64,000 nt of DNA, from the NCBI RefSeq assembly GCF_011077955.1, contig NZ_JAALBX010000002.1:1-64000 (forward strand). The letters run 5' to 3'. The position numbers and the translations under genes were made by a program. Positions within the stretch are counted from its first letter, which is position 1; each line of letters opens with the position of its first letter. This document shows positions 9,518-17,384 of the stretch, piece by piece. The notes below the pieces were generated by a model that worked only from the letters and a program-made list of their open reading frames with translations, searched no databases and was not told the DNA's origin. The stretch comes from Citrobacter freundii (GTDB lineage: Bacteria; Pseudomonadota; Gammaproteobacteria; Enterobacterales; Enterobacteriaceae).

Positions 9518-9662
9518 CGCCCGGGCTTTCGATTCAGTCTCTGGCGTCAGTGTACGCGAACGGGTCAGGGGCGCTCGCCGCCGCGCCCCCGACACCCCCG
9601 GCTCCCCCGCGCGAAATCGCCGCTGCGCGGTCCCCTCAGCTTATCGCGTCCGGCTTCGGGTC

Positions 9663-9716
9663 GGGCGAGATACGGCATCCTGCCTTTCTCGCCCTCAAGC
9701 CGCATCCCTGCGGCTT
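9663..9716. repeat. Hairpins inside the left arm
   Basis: Two stem-loops: 9663-9670 pairs with 9687-9694 (8 bp), and 9697-9704 pairs with 9709-9716 (8 bp, 4-base loop). The right arm has hairpins in the matching place. Confidence 0.7.
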
Positions 9717-9760
9717 GCCCCGGCCTCCTGCGAACGCCTCGGCGATTTCGATGGGGAGTA

Positions 9761-10006
9761 AAAACCCCCGCGATACGCTCAGGTTTTCAGTGCAACTAAG
9801 GTGTCGCTGAAAGTATAAAAAGGACACGCTGCGGCAAAGAATGCCCTGTAAAAATACTGGGCTTAAATTTAGAGCATTGGTCCCACAGAGCGCCCCAGTG
9901 ATTTTGAAAAGGCCGCAAAACCCCCGCGATACCCTCATATATCCCATGCAACAAACGTATTGTTGAAAGTCTAATAAGAACTCACGTCAGCAAAGATTAC
10001 TCTGTA
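9761..10006. repeat. Diverged direct duplication in the element's centre
   Basis: Copy 1 (9761-9850) and copy 2 (9917-10006) align without gaps at a constant offset of 156 bases. By hand count, 67 of 90 positions agree. Both start with the identical 16 bases AAAACCCCCGCGATAC and share TGCAAC, TGAAAGT, GCAAAGA and CTGTA at the same offset. The degree of divergence suggests an older duplication than the near-identical arm cores. Confidence 0.85.
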
Positions 10007-10080
10007 AAAAATAAAAGGTTTGAAGTTGGGGCAGTTGAGTCCGGCATCAAAATCGCCGAGTCGTCATTGACGAGCCAGGT

Positions 10081-10136
10081 CAGCCAGCATGGATGCTGGC
10101 TGAGGTCGTGAGCCACAGGGATGTGGCATCACGACC
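10081..10136. repeat. Hairpins inside the right arm
   Basis: A 10-bp stem with 2-base loop spans 10081-10102. Next to it, 10104-10110 pairs with 10130-10136, and inside that 10112-10117 pairs with 10122-10127, giving a two-tier stem-loop. These correspond in position to the hairpins of the left arm but differ in sequence, which suggests that structure is kept while bases change. Confidence 0.75.
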
Positions 10137-10278
10137 GACCTGAAGCGAGGAGATGGAGGCGAGGGAACCGCGCAGCGGCGATTTTGCTGGCCGGGAGCCG
10201 GGGGTGTCGGGGGCGCGGCGGCGAGCGCCCCTGACACGTTCGCCGTCACTGAAGCCGCATAGATGAAAACACGTTGAG

Positions 10279-10370
10279 CGAACGGAACCCTTCCACCGAA
10301 CGGAACCCTTCCACCGAACGGAACCCTTCCACCGCACGGACCCATTCCACCGAATGCGGACCCAGCCCAT
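10279..10370. repeat. Right tandem array of 18-base units
   Basis: Three identical 18-base units (10279-10296, 10297-10314, 10315-10332) beginning CGAACGGAACCC are followed by two variant units (10333-10350 and 10351-10370). Read on the minus strand the unit is a form of the GTGGAATGG unit of the left array. The array ends 12 bases before the artJ stop. Confidence 0.92.
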
Positions 10371-10382
10371 CGAACAGAAAAC

Positions 10383-11117
10383 TTACTGCGCCGGGAACCA
10401 CTTATCACTGATCTTCTGATACGTGCCGTCAGCTTTAATTGCCGCCAGCGCGTCGTTAAATTTCTTCAGCAGCGCCACATTATCCGGACGCACAGCGATG
10501 CCAAGACCGGTGCCGAAATATTGCGGATCGGTCACTTTCGGCGTTGCGACACCTAGTTGCGGGTTGGTTTTCAGCCACTCGTTGACCACGGCAGTATCGC
10601 CGAACACGCCATCAATACGACCGTTTTTCAGATCGATAATCGCATTCTGGTAGCTGTCATAGGCGACGGTTTTCACTTCCGGATGTTTATCCTGAAGATA
10701 TTTCTGGTGCGTCGTGCCGTTTTCCATACCGATGCGCTTGCCTTTCAAATCGTCGAAGGACTTGTAGGTGTCTTTTTTGGCAATCACTAGCGCGGAGTTG
10801 GCGTAGTAAGGTGCGGTAAACGCCACTTGCTTACTGCGCTCAGGGGTAATGTCCATCCCGGAAATCACTGCATCGTATTTTTTAAATTTGAGTGACGGGA
10901 TAAGGCTATCAAACGCATGGTTGGTAAAAGTACATTCCGCCTGCATTTGTTTGCATAACGCATTTGCCAGATCGATATCAAAACCCACGATCTGGTTATT
11001 GGTATCAAGGGATTCAAAAGGCGGATAAGTGGCCGAGGATCCGAAGCTGATTTTCTCCGCCGCACCCGCAGAAATCGCAACCGTTGAGAGGATGGCTGCT
11101 AAAAGTAATTTTTTCAT
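10383..11117 (-). CDS. artJ: Arginine-binding periplasmic protein ArtJ
   Basis: High-affinity periplasmic L-arginine-binding protein that feeds the ArtQMP transporter. The product is 244 residues with a signal peptide ending G-A-A before E-K-I-S-F. Family features are A-T-Y-P-P-F-E-S, G-F-D-I-D-L-A, G-M-D-I-T-P-E-R-S and N-G-T-T-H-Q-K. The frame is open to 11204, but the ATG at 11117 has a GGGAG site upstream and gives the correct signal peptide. A candidate ArgR operator lies upstream. It is paralogous to artI at 12728-13459, and no ordinary terminator separates it from the repeat element downstream. Confidence 0.96.
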   Translation of the reverse strand: MKKLLLAAILSTVAISAGAAEKISFGSSATYPPFESLDTNNQIVGFDIDLANALCKQMQAECTFTNHAFDSLIPSLKFKKYDAVISGMDITPERSKQVAFTAPYYANSALVIAKKDTYKSFDDLKGKRIGMENGTTHQKYLQDKHPEVKTVAYDSYQNAIIDLKNGRIDGVFGDTAVVNEWLKTNPQLGVATPKVTDPQYFGTGLGIAVRPDNVALLKKFNDALAAIKADGTYQKISDKWFPAQ

Positions 11118-11187
11118 TGTGTCGCTCCCGTCTGTCAATTTTTTATTATGGAAAACCGTTTTACGGCGTGAAGACACCATGCCATTA

Positions 11188-11226
11188 AATGAATTTCTAT
11201 GCAATAAAATTGTATAATTATATTTT
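11188..11226 (-). promoter_or_regulatory. Candidate tandem ARG boxes upstream of artJ
   Basis: Box 1 (11188-11205) matches the 18-base ArgR consensus at all but two informative positions. Three bases later, 11209-11226 forms a weaker second box. A pair of boxes with a 3-base gap is the normal ArgR arrangement, and artJ is arginine-repressed in E. coli. Box 1 begins 71 bases upstream of the start codon. Confidence 0.6.
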
Positions 11227-11296
11227 TAAGCGAGGCGTAAAGGTGCAATGCAGGGCAGGGATAACGAGAGAAAGAAAGCGTTGCGATTTATTAAAA

Positions 11297-11323
11297 CGGA
11301 CTGAGGCAGGGTGCCTCAGACCG
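11297..11323 (-). terminator. Terminator of artPIQM
   Basis: An 8-bp stem (11301-11308 with 11312-11319), extended by 3 bp after one mismatch, lies 13 bases downstream of the artM stop. On the minus strand it is followed by GTTTTAAT. It separates artM from the independently transcribed artJ. Confidence 0.65.
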
Positions 11324-11335
11324 CTATTTTTAGGC

Positions 11336-12004
11336 TCAGTTACGGCGCTCAAAAGCCAGCGCGCGACGTTCAATCAGACGCATCATCAGCGTTAGCAACC
11401 CGTTCACGATCAGGTAGATAAGGCCGGCTGCACCAAAGACCATCACATCGTAGGTTCTGCCGTAGAGCAACTGACTGTGGCCCATGACTTCCATCAGGGT
11501 GATGGTGTAGGCAAGCGACGTACTTTTGAACACCAGCACCACTTCGTTGGAGTAAGAAGACAGGGCGCGCTTAAATGCATAAGGAAGCAGAATCGCCAGG
11601 GTGTCTTTCTTACTCATCCCAAGAGACTGACACGACTGCCATTGCCCTTCCGGGATAGCGCGAATCGCCCCATAGAACAGCAATGTGGTATAGGCTGCCG
11701 AATTGAGCGACAGCGCCAGCAGCGCGCATAACCACGGCTCTGACAGCAAATGCCAAAGCCCCGGATATTCCTGAAGCGTCGGGAATTGCCCCGGCCCGTA
11801 GTAAATCAGGAATATTTGCACCAGCAGCGGGGTGCCGGTAAACAGCGTGATATAACCGCGTACCAGCAGCGACATCACCGGGGTTTTAAGCGTCAGCACC
11901 ACGGTGAACAATAAGGCCAGGATCAACGCCACAATCAGCGATGCGACGGTCAACGTCAGGCTGGTTTGCAGGCCTTTAAGAAGCTCGGGTAGGTATTCCA
12001 GCAT
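11336..12004 (-). CDS. artM: Arginine ABC transporter permease ArtM
   Basis: Inner-membrane channel subunit of the arginine importer, 222 residues, the E. coli length. About five hydrophobic segments are seen. The amino-acid permease signature with I-R-A-I-P-E-G-Q-W-Q-S lies around residues 114-124. The start codon overlaps the artQ stop by one base (TAATG), so the two are translationally coupled. It forms a heterodimeric channel with ArtQ. Confidence 0.96.
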   Translation of the reverse strand: MLEYLPELLKGLQTSLTLTVASLIVALILALLFTVVLTLKTPVMSLLVRGYITLFTGTPLLVQIFLIYYGPGQFPTLQEYPGLWHLLSEPWLCALLALSLNSAAYTTLLFYGAIRAIPEGQWQSCQSLGMSKKDTLAILLPYAFKRALSSYSNEVVLVFKSTSLAYTITLMEVMGHSQLLYGRTYDVMVFGAAGLIYLIVNGLLTLMMRLIERRALAFERRN

Positions 12005-12720
12005 TAGTCAGGCCTCCGCTCAAAGCGCGTGGCGCGACGATCGATATGTTTAAGGATGTATTGGCTGATAAGCGTAATCACTAAGTAAATCGCCGCCGCC
12101 ACGATATACCAGGTAAACGGCTCCTGGGTGCGGGTCGCGATGCTTTTGGTTTGCAGCATCAAATCGTTCACGCTAATAAGCGACACCAGCGCCGTATCTT
12201 TCAGCAGAACCAGCCACTGGTTTCCAAGGCCGGGCAGCGCATGACGCCACATTTGCGGCATCACCAGGCGAAAGAAAATCGCCGTTTTAGAAAGGCCCAA
12301 TGCCTGACCGGACTCCCACTGGCCTACCGGCACCGCTTTCAACGCGCCGCGCAGCGTTTGTGATGCGTAGGCCGCATACAGCAGCGACAGCGCAATCACA
12401 CCGCATAAAAACGGGCTGACATCGAAATTTTCAATCTCCATTTTTACCGGAATTTGCGCAAAACCGAGATTGAGGGTGAAGCCATCAGAAAGCAAAAGCA
12501 GTAGCTGTGAAGAGCCAAAATAGATAAAAAGCACCACCAGAATTTCCGGCAGCCCACGAAACATCGTGACCAGACCGGTGGCGATCCATGCGAGAGGCCG
12601 CCATTTAGCGGATTCCCAAACCGCGAAGATCATCGCCAGAGCAAGGCCGATAATCAGCGCGCAAACGGCAAGGCCGACGGTCATCCCGGCGGCGCTTGCT
12701 AACGGAAACATGTCGTTCAT
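12004..12720 (-). CDS. artQ: Arginine ABC transporter permease ArtQ
   Basis: Second membrane channel subunit of the arginine importer, 238 residues. The permease motif [20 protein letters not shown] is near residues 123-142. It lies 7 bases after artI and overlaps artM by one base, inside the artPIQM operon. ArtQ and ArtM together form the channel driven by ArtP. Confidence 0.96.
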   Translation of the reverse strand: MNDMFPLASAAGMTVGLAVCALIIGLALAMIFAVWESAKWRPLAWIATGLVTMFRGLPEILVVLFIYFGSSQLLLLLSDGFTLNLGFAQIPVKMEIENFDVSPFLCGVIALSLLYAAYASQTLRGALKAVPVGQWESGQALGLSKTAIFFRLVMPQMWRHALPGLGNQWLVLLKDTALVSLISVNDLMLQTKSIATRTQEPFTWYIVAAAIYLVITLISQYILKHIDRRATRFERRPD

Positions 12721-12727
12721 TCAGATA

Positions 12728-13459
12728 TTACTTCTGGAACCATTTGCTATAGATAGTTTCGTAGGTACCGTCTTTCTTCACTTTCTCAAGCGCTGTATTG
12801 AATTTCTGCTGGAGTTCAGTGTTGCCCTGACGAACCGCGATGCCTAAACCGGTGCCGAAGTAATCTTTGTCGGTCACTTTGTCGCCGACAGCCGCCAGTT
12901 TGTCATTGTTTTTCAGCCACTCGGTTACCACGGCAGTATCGCCAAATACGGCGTCAATACGGCCATTTTGCAGATCCAGTTTGGCGTTCTGGTAGCTGTC
13001 GTACGGCACCGTTGTGATTTCCGGGTGCTTATCGTTAATAAATTTCTGATGGGTGGTGCCGTTCTGCACGCCCACTTTTTTGCCTTTCAACTGGTCGATA
13101 CTGGTGGCTTTACCCTTTTGGCCGACGAACAACGCGGAGTTGTCGTAGTACGCATTGGTAAACAGCACCTGTTTTTCACGCTCAGGGGTGATGTCCATAC
13201 CCGCCATTACCGCATCGAAACGGCGGAACTTAAGGCTTGGGATCAAGCTGTCGAACGCCTGGTTGGTGAAGGTACAGGTAGCGTCGATTTCTTTACACAA
13301 GGCATTCGCCAGATCTACGTCAAATCCAACAATCTCGTTTTTATCGTTCATGGATTCAAACGGAGGGTAGGAGGCTTCGGTTGCAAAACGAATCGTCTGC
13401 GCAGCAGCGGCAGAGAGGCTCATGCTGGCAAGCAGCGTGGCAATCAGTACTTTTTTCAT
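12728..13459 (-). CDS. artI: Arginine transport periplasmic binding protein ArtI
   Basis: Periplasmic solute-binding protein, 243 residues, the same length as E. coli ArtI and clearly paralogous to ArtJ. Signal peptide residues 1-19 end A-A-A. Visible family segments include A-S-Y-P-P-F-E-S-M, G-F-D-V-D-L-A, G-M-D-I-T-P-E-R-E and F-G-T-G-L-G-I-A-V-R. An upstream ATG at 13480 is also in frame, but the start M-K-K-V-L gives the standard signal peptide. It lies 20 bases after artP. Confidence 0.95.
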   Translation of the reverse strand: MKKVLIATLLASMSLSAAAAQTIRFATEASYPPFESMNDKNEIVGFDVDLANALCKEIDATCTFTNQAFDSLIPSLKFRRFDAVMAGMDITPEREKQVLFTNAYYDNSALFVGQKGKATSIDQLKGKKVGVQNGTTHQKFINDKHPEITTVPYDSYQNAKLDLQNGRIDAVFGDTAVVTEWLKNNDKLAAVGDKVTDKDYFGTGLGIAVRQGNTELQQKFNTALEKVKKDGTYETIYSKWFQK

Positions 13460-13479
13460 TGTCATTGTCCCGATCAACA

Positions 13480-14208
13480 TCAGTGAGATAAGTAGTATTT
13501 AAACGCGTCGGTTTGCGGGTGGGTAAAGCAACTCGCATCCCCTTGCTCGATGATATGGCCATTTTCCATATACACCACGCGGCTCGCTGTTTTGCGCGCC
13601 ACTTCAACTTCATGGGTGACGATAACCTGCGTGATGCCGGTTTGGGAAAGCTCACGAATGATACTGACGATTTGCGCGGTAATTTCCGGATCAAGCGCTG
13701 CCGTCGGCTCATCGAACAACAATACTTGCGGCTCCATCATCAGGGCGCGGGCAATCGCCACGCGTTGCTGTTGGCCACCGGAAAGATGTAACGGATAGCG
13801 ATCCATATAGGGCGTTAAGCGCAGGCGTTCCAGCAGTTTATCGGCGCGCGCGCGGGCGTCGGCTTTGCTAAGGCCCAGTACGCGGCACGGCGCTTCAATC
13901 AGGTTTTGCAGCACCGTCAGGTGCGGCCACAGATTGTACTGCTGGAAAACCATGCCGACATTCTGACGCAGTTCGCGAATCGCTTTATCGTCCGGCGTTT
14001 TGACGAAATCAAAATGATTACCGGCGATAGTGAGCTGCCCCGAGCGCGGCATCTCAAGTAAGTTGAGTACACGCAACAGCGAGCTTTTACCCGCGCCGCT
14101 TGGACCAAGCAGCACCAGCGTTTCGCCCTGAGGGCAATTTAAGGTGATATCGAACAGCGCCTGGTGCGCGCCGTAGAAGCAGTTAATGCTGTTTAGTTGA
14201 ATACTCAT
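13480..14208 (-). CDS. artP: Arginine ABC transporter ATP-binding protein ArtP
   Basis: Cytoplasmic ATPase of the arginine importer, 242 residues, as in E. coli. Walker [10 protein letters not shown] is at about 35-43, the signature L-S-G-G-Q-Q-Q-R near 144, Walker B V-L-L-F-D-E-P near 163 and the H-loop V-T-H-E-V near 198. It is the first gene of artPIQM. The 213-base gap before ybjP is AT-rich close to the start and probably holds the operon promoter. Confidence 0.97.
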   Translation of the reverse strand: MSIQLNSINCFYGAHQALFDITLNCPQGETLVLLGPSGAGKSSLLRVLNLLEMPRSGQLTIAGNHFDFVKTPDDKAIRELRQNVGMVFQQYNLWPHLTVLQNLIEAPCRVLGLSKADARARADKLLERLRLTPYMDRYPLHLSGGQQQRVAIARALMMEPQVLLFDEPTAALDPEITAQIVSIIRELSQTGITQVIVTHEVEVARKTASRVVYMENGHIIEQGDASCFTHPQTDAFKYYLSH

Positions 14209-14421
14209 GCGAAACTGTTGAATAGCAATTGAGACCGCGAATAGTAACGTTAGCAGAATAGTTATGCAATATTTGTGGTTTAAAACTTAAAAATATCCGC
14301 TATTGAGTCTTAAACTTAGCACAAAATAACGGGGCGGGAGGGAGGCGAGTATAAAAATCCAGTTAATGGGGTAAAGTCAGACTATTTCAAACTCGCCGCC
14401 CCCGGCCCGCGCGCCGCGCTA

Positions 14422-14958
14422 TTAGCTGTGGCGATCGTCTTCGACAGACTGGCGTAATGTGCCTGACGGCGCATGGACCGAGCCGCCAAGATAACGCACA
14501 TCGTCGACCGCCCAGCACTGGCCTTCACGGATCATCAGCACTTCATCCTGCCAGCGCTCATTACCCTGGTTTAATGCGACGCGTAGCGGAATATTTCGTG
14601 CATCGGTATTCGGAATGCGTGACGCGCTGGAGACATCCGCCTGGGTTGGCGGCGTGGTGCGGCTTGAGAAAATATCGCTGCGCATAAAACTTGCGTTAGC
14701 ATTGTTAGTGCTGGCTTTTTGCAGGCTGGCATACAAACTGTCGCTTAGATATGGGCGCAGTGCGCCGAGGTTGCCCGCGCCGAGGGACGGATTAGCAATC
14801 CGGTAGTCGTAAAATTGCTGCGCGACGCTATCCGGGCCGCCTTCTATACAGGGGCCGCTGCGGCTGCCAATATCTTTAAATGCCGGTGAAGTCGTGGTGT
14901 TACAGGCGCTAAGTACCAGCGCGCAGGGCATAAGAAGAGTCAAAGCTAATAGGCGCAT
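14422..14958 (-). CDS. ybjP: YbjP family lipoprotein
   Basis: Predicted lipoprotein of 178 residues with unknown function. The signal peptide ends in the lipobox L-S-A-C, with the lipid-modified cysteine at residue 19. The mature part has G-P-C-I-E-G-G-P-D and W-Q-D-E-V-L-M-I as in E. coli YbjP (171 residues). It lies divergent from ybjQ and upstream of the art operon on the same strand. Confidence 0.9.
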   Translation of the reverse strand: MRLLALTLLMPCALVLSACNTTTSPAFKDIGSRSGPCIEGGPDSVAQQFYDYRIANPSLGAGNLGALRPYLSDSLYASLQKASTNNANASFMRSDIFSSRTTPPTQADVSSASRIPNTDARNIPLRVALNQGNERWQDEVLMIREGQCWAVDDVRYLGGSVHAPSGTLRQSVEDDRHS

Positions 14959-15136
14959 TTTATTTCCTTATCTTCTCTGAAGGGCTACGTTTTTGTCAGA
15001 GCGTTGAGTCTCTCATCGCATCGTTGCCGGAATAATCGCGGGGCGCGTCAACGCCTTCACTAAAGCATAGCGTATCGATTCCGACCCGTGTCTGATAATC
15101 TGTCCTAACGCATTGATAGCCAAAGAAGGAGTCATC

Positions 15137-15460
15137 ATGCAATTTTCCACTACCCCAAATCTGGAAGGTCACGCCATCATTGAGTACTGCGGCGTAGTGA
15201 CCGGCGAGGCGATTCTTGGCGCTAATATCTTTCGCGATATTTTTGCCGGCATCCGTGACATTGTCGGCGGGCGTTCCGGCGCGTATGAAAAAGAGCTGCG
15301 CAACGCGCGCGAAATTGCGTTCCGGGAACTGGAAGAAAAGGCCCGGGGGTTGGGGGCTGATGCGGTGATCGGCATTGATATTGATTATGAAACCGTCGGC
15401 AAAGACGGCAGTATGCTGATGGTAAGCGTAACGGGCACGGCGGTGAAAACCCGGCGATGA
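15137..15460 (+). CDS. ybjQ: YbjQ family protein (UPF0145)
   Basis: Small soluble protein of the UPF0145/YbjQ family, 107 residues as in E. coli. Members form pentamers; the function is unknown. The family signature [11 protein letters not shown] and [11 protein letters not shown] are present. The frame opens slightly upstream, but the ATG at 15137 follows AAGGAG and gives the conserved start M-Q-F-S-T-T-P. The stop overlaps amiD by four bases, so the pair is translationally coupled. Confidence 0.94.
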   Translation: MQFSTTPNLEGHAIIEYCGVVTGEAILGANIFRDIFAGIRDIVGGRSGAYEKELRNAREIAFRELEEKARGLGADAVIGIDIDYETVGKDGSMLMVSVTGTAVKTRR

Positions 15461-16287
15461 AAAAGCGCGTTGTACCCTTCATGCTGGCGTTGTTGCTGGC
15501 AGGCTGCGCGGGGGAAAAGGGCATTGTCGACCGGGGCGATTATCAGGTGGATTTGCGCCGTCCCGCCGTGGCGGCTTATCCACGCGTCAAAGTGCTGGTG
15601 ATCCATTACACCGCTGATGATTTTGACAACTCTCTCGCTACCCTCACCGATCGTAACGTCAGTGCTCATTATCTGGTGCCGGATAACCCGCCGGTACGCA
15701 ACGGCAAACCGGTTATCTGGCAACTGGTTCCCGAACAGGAACTGGCCTGGCATGCGGGTATCAGCTTCTGGCGCGGCACGAACCGTATCAATGACACCTC
15801 TATCGGCATCGAGCTGGAAAATCGCGGCTGGCAGCGAGAGGGCGGGCAAAAACGGTTCTCGCCCTTTAACCCGGCGCAAATTGAGGTACTGGCGAAACTG
15901 GCTCGCGACATTATCAGTCGTTACAACATACAACCGGAAAACGTGGTGGCGCACGCTGACATCGCGCCGCAACGAAAAGACGACCCCGGCCCGTTATTTC
16001 CGTGGGCGGCACTGGCGAAGCAGGGCATTGGCGCCTGGCCCGATCCGGCGCGGGTGAACTTCTGGCTCATGGGGCGTCGGCCTGATGAGCCGGTGGACAG
16101 CGGGGCGCTGCTGACGCTGTTAGGGCGTTACGGTTATGAGGTCACGCCGGATATGACGCCTGCTCAACAAAAGCGGGTCATAGAAGCGTTCCAGATGCAT
16201 TTTCGACCCGCGCGGTATGACGGCGTGGCGGATGCGCAAACCGAGGCCATCGCCGAGGCATTACTGGAAAAATACGGTCAGGGTTAA
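15457..16287 (+). CDS. amiD: N-acetylmuramoyl-L-alanine amidase AmiD (lipoprotein)
   Basis: Outer-membrane zinc amidase that cleaves the bond between N-acetylmuramic (or anhydromuramic) acid and the peptide in peptidoglycan. The 276-residue length equals that of E. coli AmiD (older name ybjR). The lipobox L-A-G-C places the lipidated cysteine at 17. Predicted zinc ligands are H50, H166 and D176, and the catalytic glutamate is E119 in G-I-E-L-E-N. A small peptidoglycan-binding-like domain covers about 205-276. The start overlaps ybjQ and the stop overlaps convergent ybjS by four bases. Confidence 0.95.
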   Translation: MKKRVVPFMLALLLAGCAGEKGIVDRGDYQVDLRRPAVAAYPRVKVLVIHYTADDFDNSLATLTDRNVSAHYLVPDNPPVRNGKPVIWQLVPEQELAWHAGISFWRGTNRINDTSIGIELENRGWQREGGQKRFSPFNPAQIEVLAKLARDIISRYNIQPENVVAHADIAPQRKDDPGPLFPWAALAKQGIGAWPDPARVNFWLMGRRPDEPVDSGALLTLLGRYGYEVTPDMTPAQQKRVIEAFQMHFRPARYDGVADAQTEAIAEALLEKYGQG

Positions 16288-17297
16288 CGCAGCAACGTAC
16301 CGTGATCGTTAAGCCACAGCGCGGTACGCGTGATCCCTTCATCAAGCGTGACGATGGGCTGGTAACCCAGTTCGGTTTCGGCACGGGTGATATCAAGCGT
16401 AAAGTCAAAGTTGAGCTTGGAGACGCCGTAATGGGTGAGGGCGGGTTCTTTGGCCGACTTGTTGCCCATTCGCTCAAGGCTTCGCGCCATCATATCCAGC
16501 ATCGGATAAGGCACGGAACGAATGCGACAGCGAATGCCAAGCTCAGCGATTAACTTCTCAACTATCTGGCGCAGCGGGCGCGCTTCGCCGTTAGTAATGT
16601 TATAGGCCCGCCCTGAGGGCAGCGCGTCGCAATGGGATGAACTGGCAAGCCACATCGCATGCACTGCGTTCTCGTGATAGGTCATATCCACCAGCGCTTC
16701 GCCGCCGCGCGGCAACAAAATACTGCCGTAGTGGCGCATCATCTGCACCAGCCGCGGGAAGAAAACTTTGTCATGCGGCCCGAACAGGCTTTGCGGGCGC
16801 AGAATAGTAAACCGGGTGTTCGGGTTGGCCTGCGCCAGATGCTGGATAACTTCTTCCGCCGCCGCTTTACTACGGGCGAATTCATTGGCAAGGCGCGCCG
16901 GGCGGAACGATTCGCTGATATTACGATGGTGGTGGTAGTCAAAATAGAGCGAAGGCGACGAGATATGCACCACATTGCGCACGCCCCACGCCACAGCCCA
17001 TTCACCGAGACGACGGGTGGCGCGTACGTTAGCCATATCAAACGCTTCCTGCGTACCCCAGGGCGACGTAAAGCCGGAGCAGTGCCAGAGTGTATCGACG
17101 CCTGCCAGCATCTGTTTAGCCTGGGATGAAACCAGCTCGGTTAAATCGGCGTGAACAAATTCCGCGCCCATTTTTTGCAGCAGTTTGCCCATCGCTTCGT
17201 TGCGCCCGGTCGCCCGGACGCTAATGCCTTTCTGGCGTAGATATTCGACCGCGTTTCGGCCTAAACCGCTGGTGGCGCCCGTGACCAGTACCTTCAT
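16284..17297 (-). CDS. ybjS: NAD(P)-dependent epimerase/dehydratase family protein YbjS
   Basis: Extended short-chain dehydrogenase/reductase family protein, 337 residues. The nucleotide-binding glycine motif T-G-A-T-S-G-L-G is at residues 6-13. [10 protein letters not shown] near 111-120 is in the position of the catalytic segment. The substrate is unknown. The gene is convergent with amiD with a 4-base overlap, and it lies downstream of ybjT on the same strand. It could belong to a poxB-ltaE-ybjT-ybjS transcript, as E. coli gene order suggests. Confidence 0.9.
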   Translation of the reverse strand: MKVLVTGATSGLGRNAVEYLRQKGISVRATGRNEAMGKLLQKMGAEFVHADLTELVSSQAKQMLAGVDTLWHCSGFTSPWGTQEAFDMANVRATRRLGEWAVAWGVRNVVHISSPSLYFDYHHHRNISESFRPARLANEFARSKAAAEEVIQHLAQANPNTRFTILRPQSLFGPHDKVFFPRLVQMMRHYGSILLPRGGEALVDMTYHENAVHAMWLASSSHCDALPSGRAYNITNGEARPLRQIVEKLIAELGIRCRIRSVPYPMLDMMARSLERMGNKSAKEPALTHYGVSKLNFDFTLDITRAETELGYQPIVTLDEGITRTALWLNDHGTLLR

Positions 17298-17384
17298 TGC
17301 TGCCTGCTCTGTAAGAGAAAATGACGCCGCGCATTCTTTCGTGAATTCAACGGCTATGCAATCAGAATAGCGAAAGATTCAGAG

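Larger units (their letters stand above)
9428..10370. repeat. Large inverted-repeat element filling the rlmC-artJ gap
   Basis: The 970-base gap between convergent rlmC and artJ is almost wholly made of one composite repeat. The left arm is 9428-9753 and the right arm, inverted, is 10045-10370. The best block is an exact 43-base inverted match, 9564-9606 with 10193-10235. A second exact match is 18 bases (9614-9631 with 10167-10184), and the inner ends match 15 of 16 bases (9738-9753 with 10045-10060). Between them the arms diverge but both hold GC-rich hairpins. The outer ends carry tandem arrays. The centre holds a diverged direct duplication. No transposase, coding gene or clear target duplication is visible. 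The element lies within 15 bases of both gene ends and leaves both genes intact. Confidence 0.88.

Noticed and set aside
9444-9799. Overlapping arginine- and proline-rich open frames on the plus strand in the repeat block
   Set aside because: Three frames are open at once, as expected of high-GC repeat DNA; no ribosome-binding site or family match is seen, so none is listed as a gene.
9636-9947. Minus-strand 103-codon frame across the left arm and centre
   Set aside because: It runs through hairpins and repeat copies, has no recognised domain and no good start signal.
9413-10382. CRISPR array
   Set aside because: The 18-20-base units directly abut without unique spacers, so this is not a CRISPR.
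9413-10382. Insertion sequence remnant
   Set aside because: No transposase fragment, no terminal CA/TG pattern and no direct target duplication were found at the edges.
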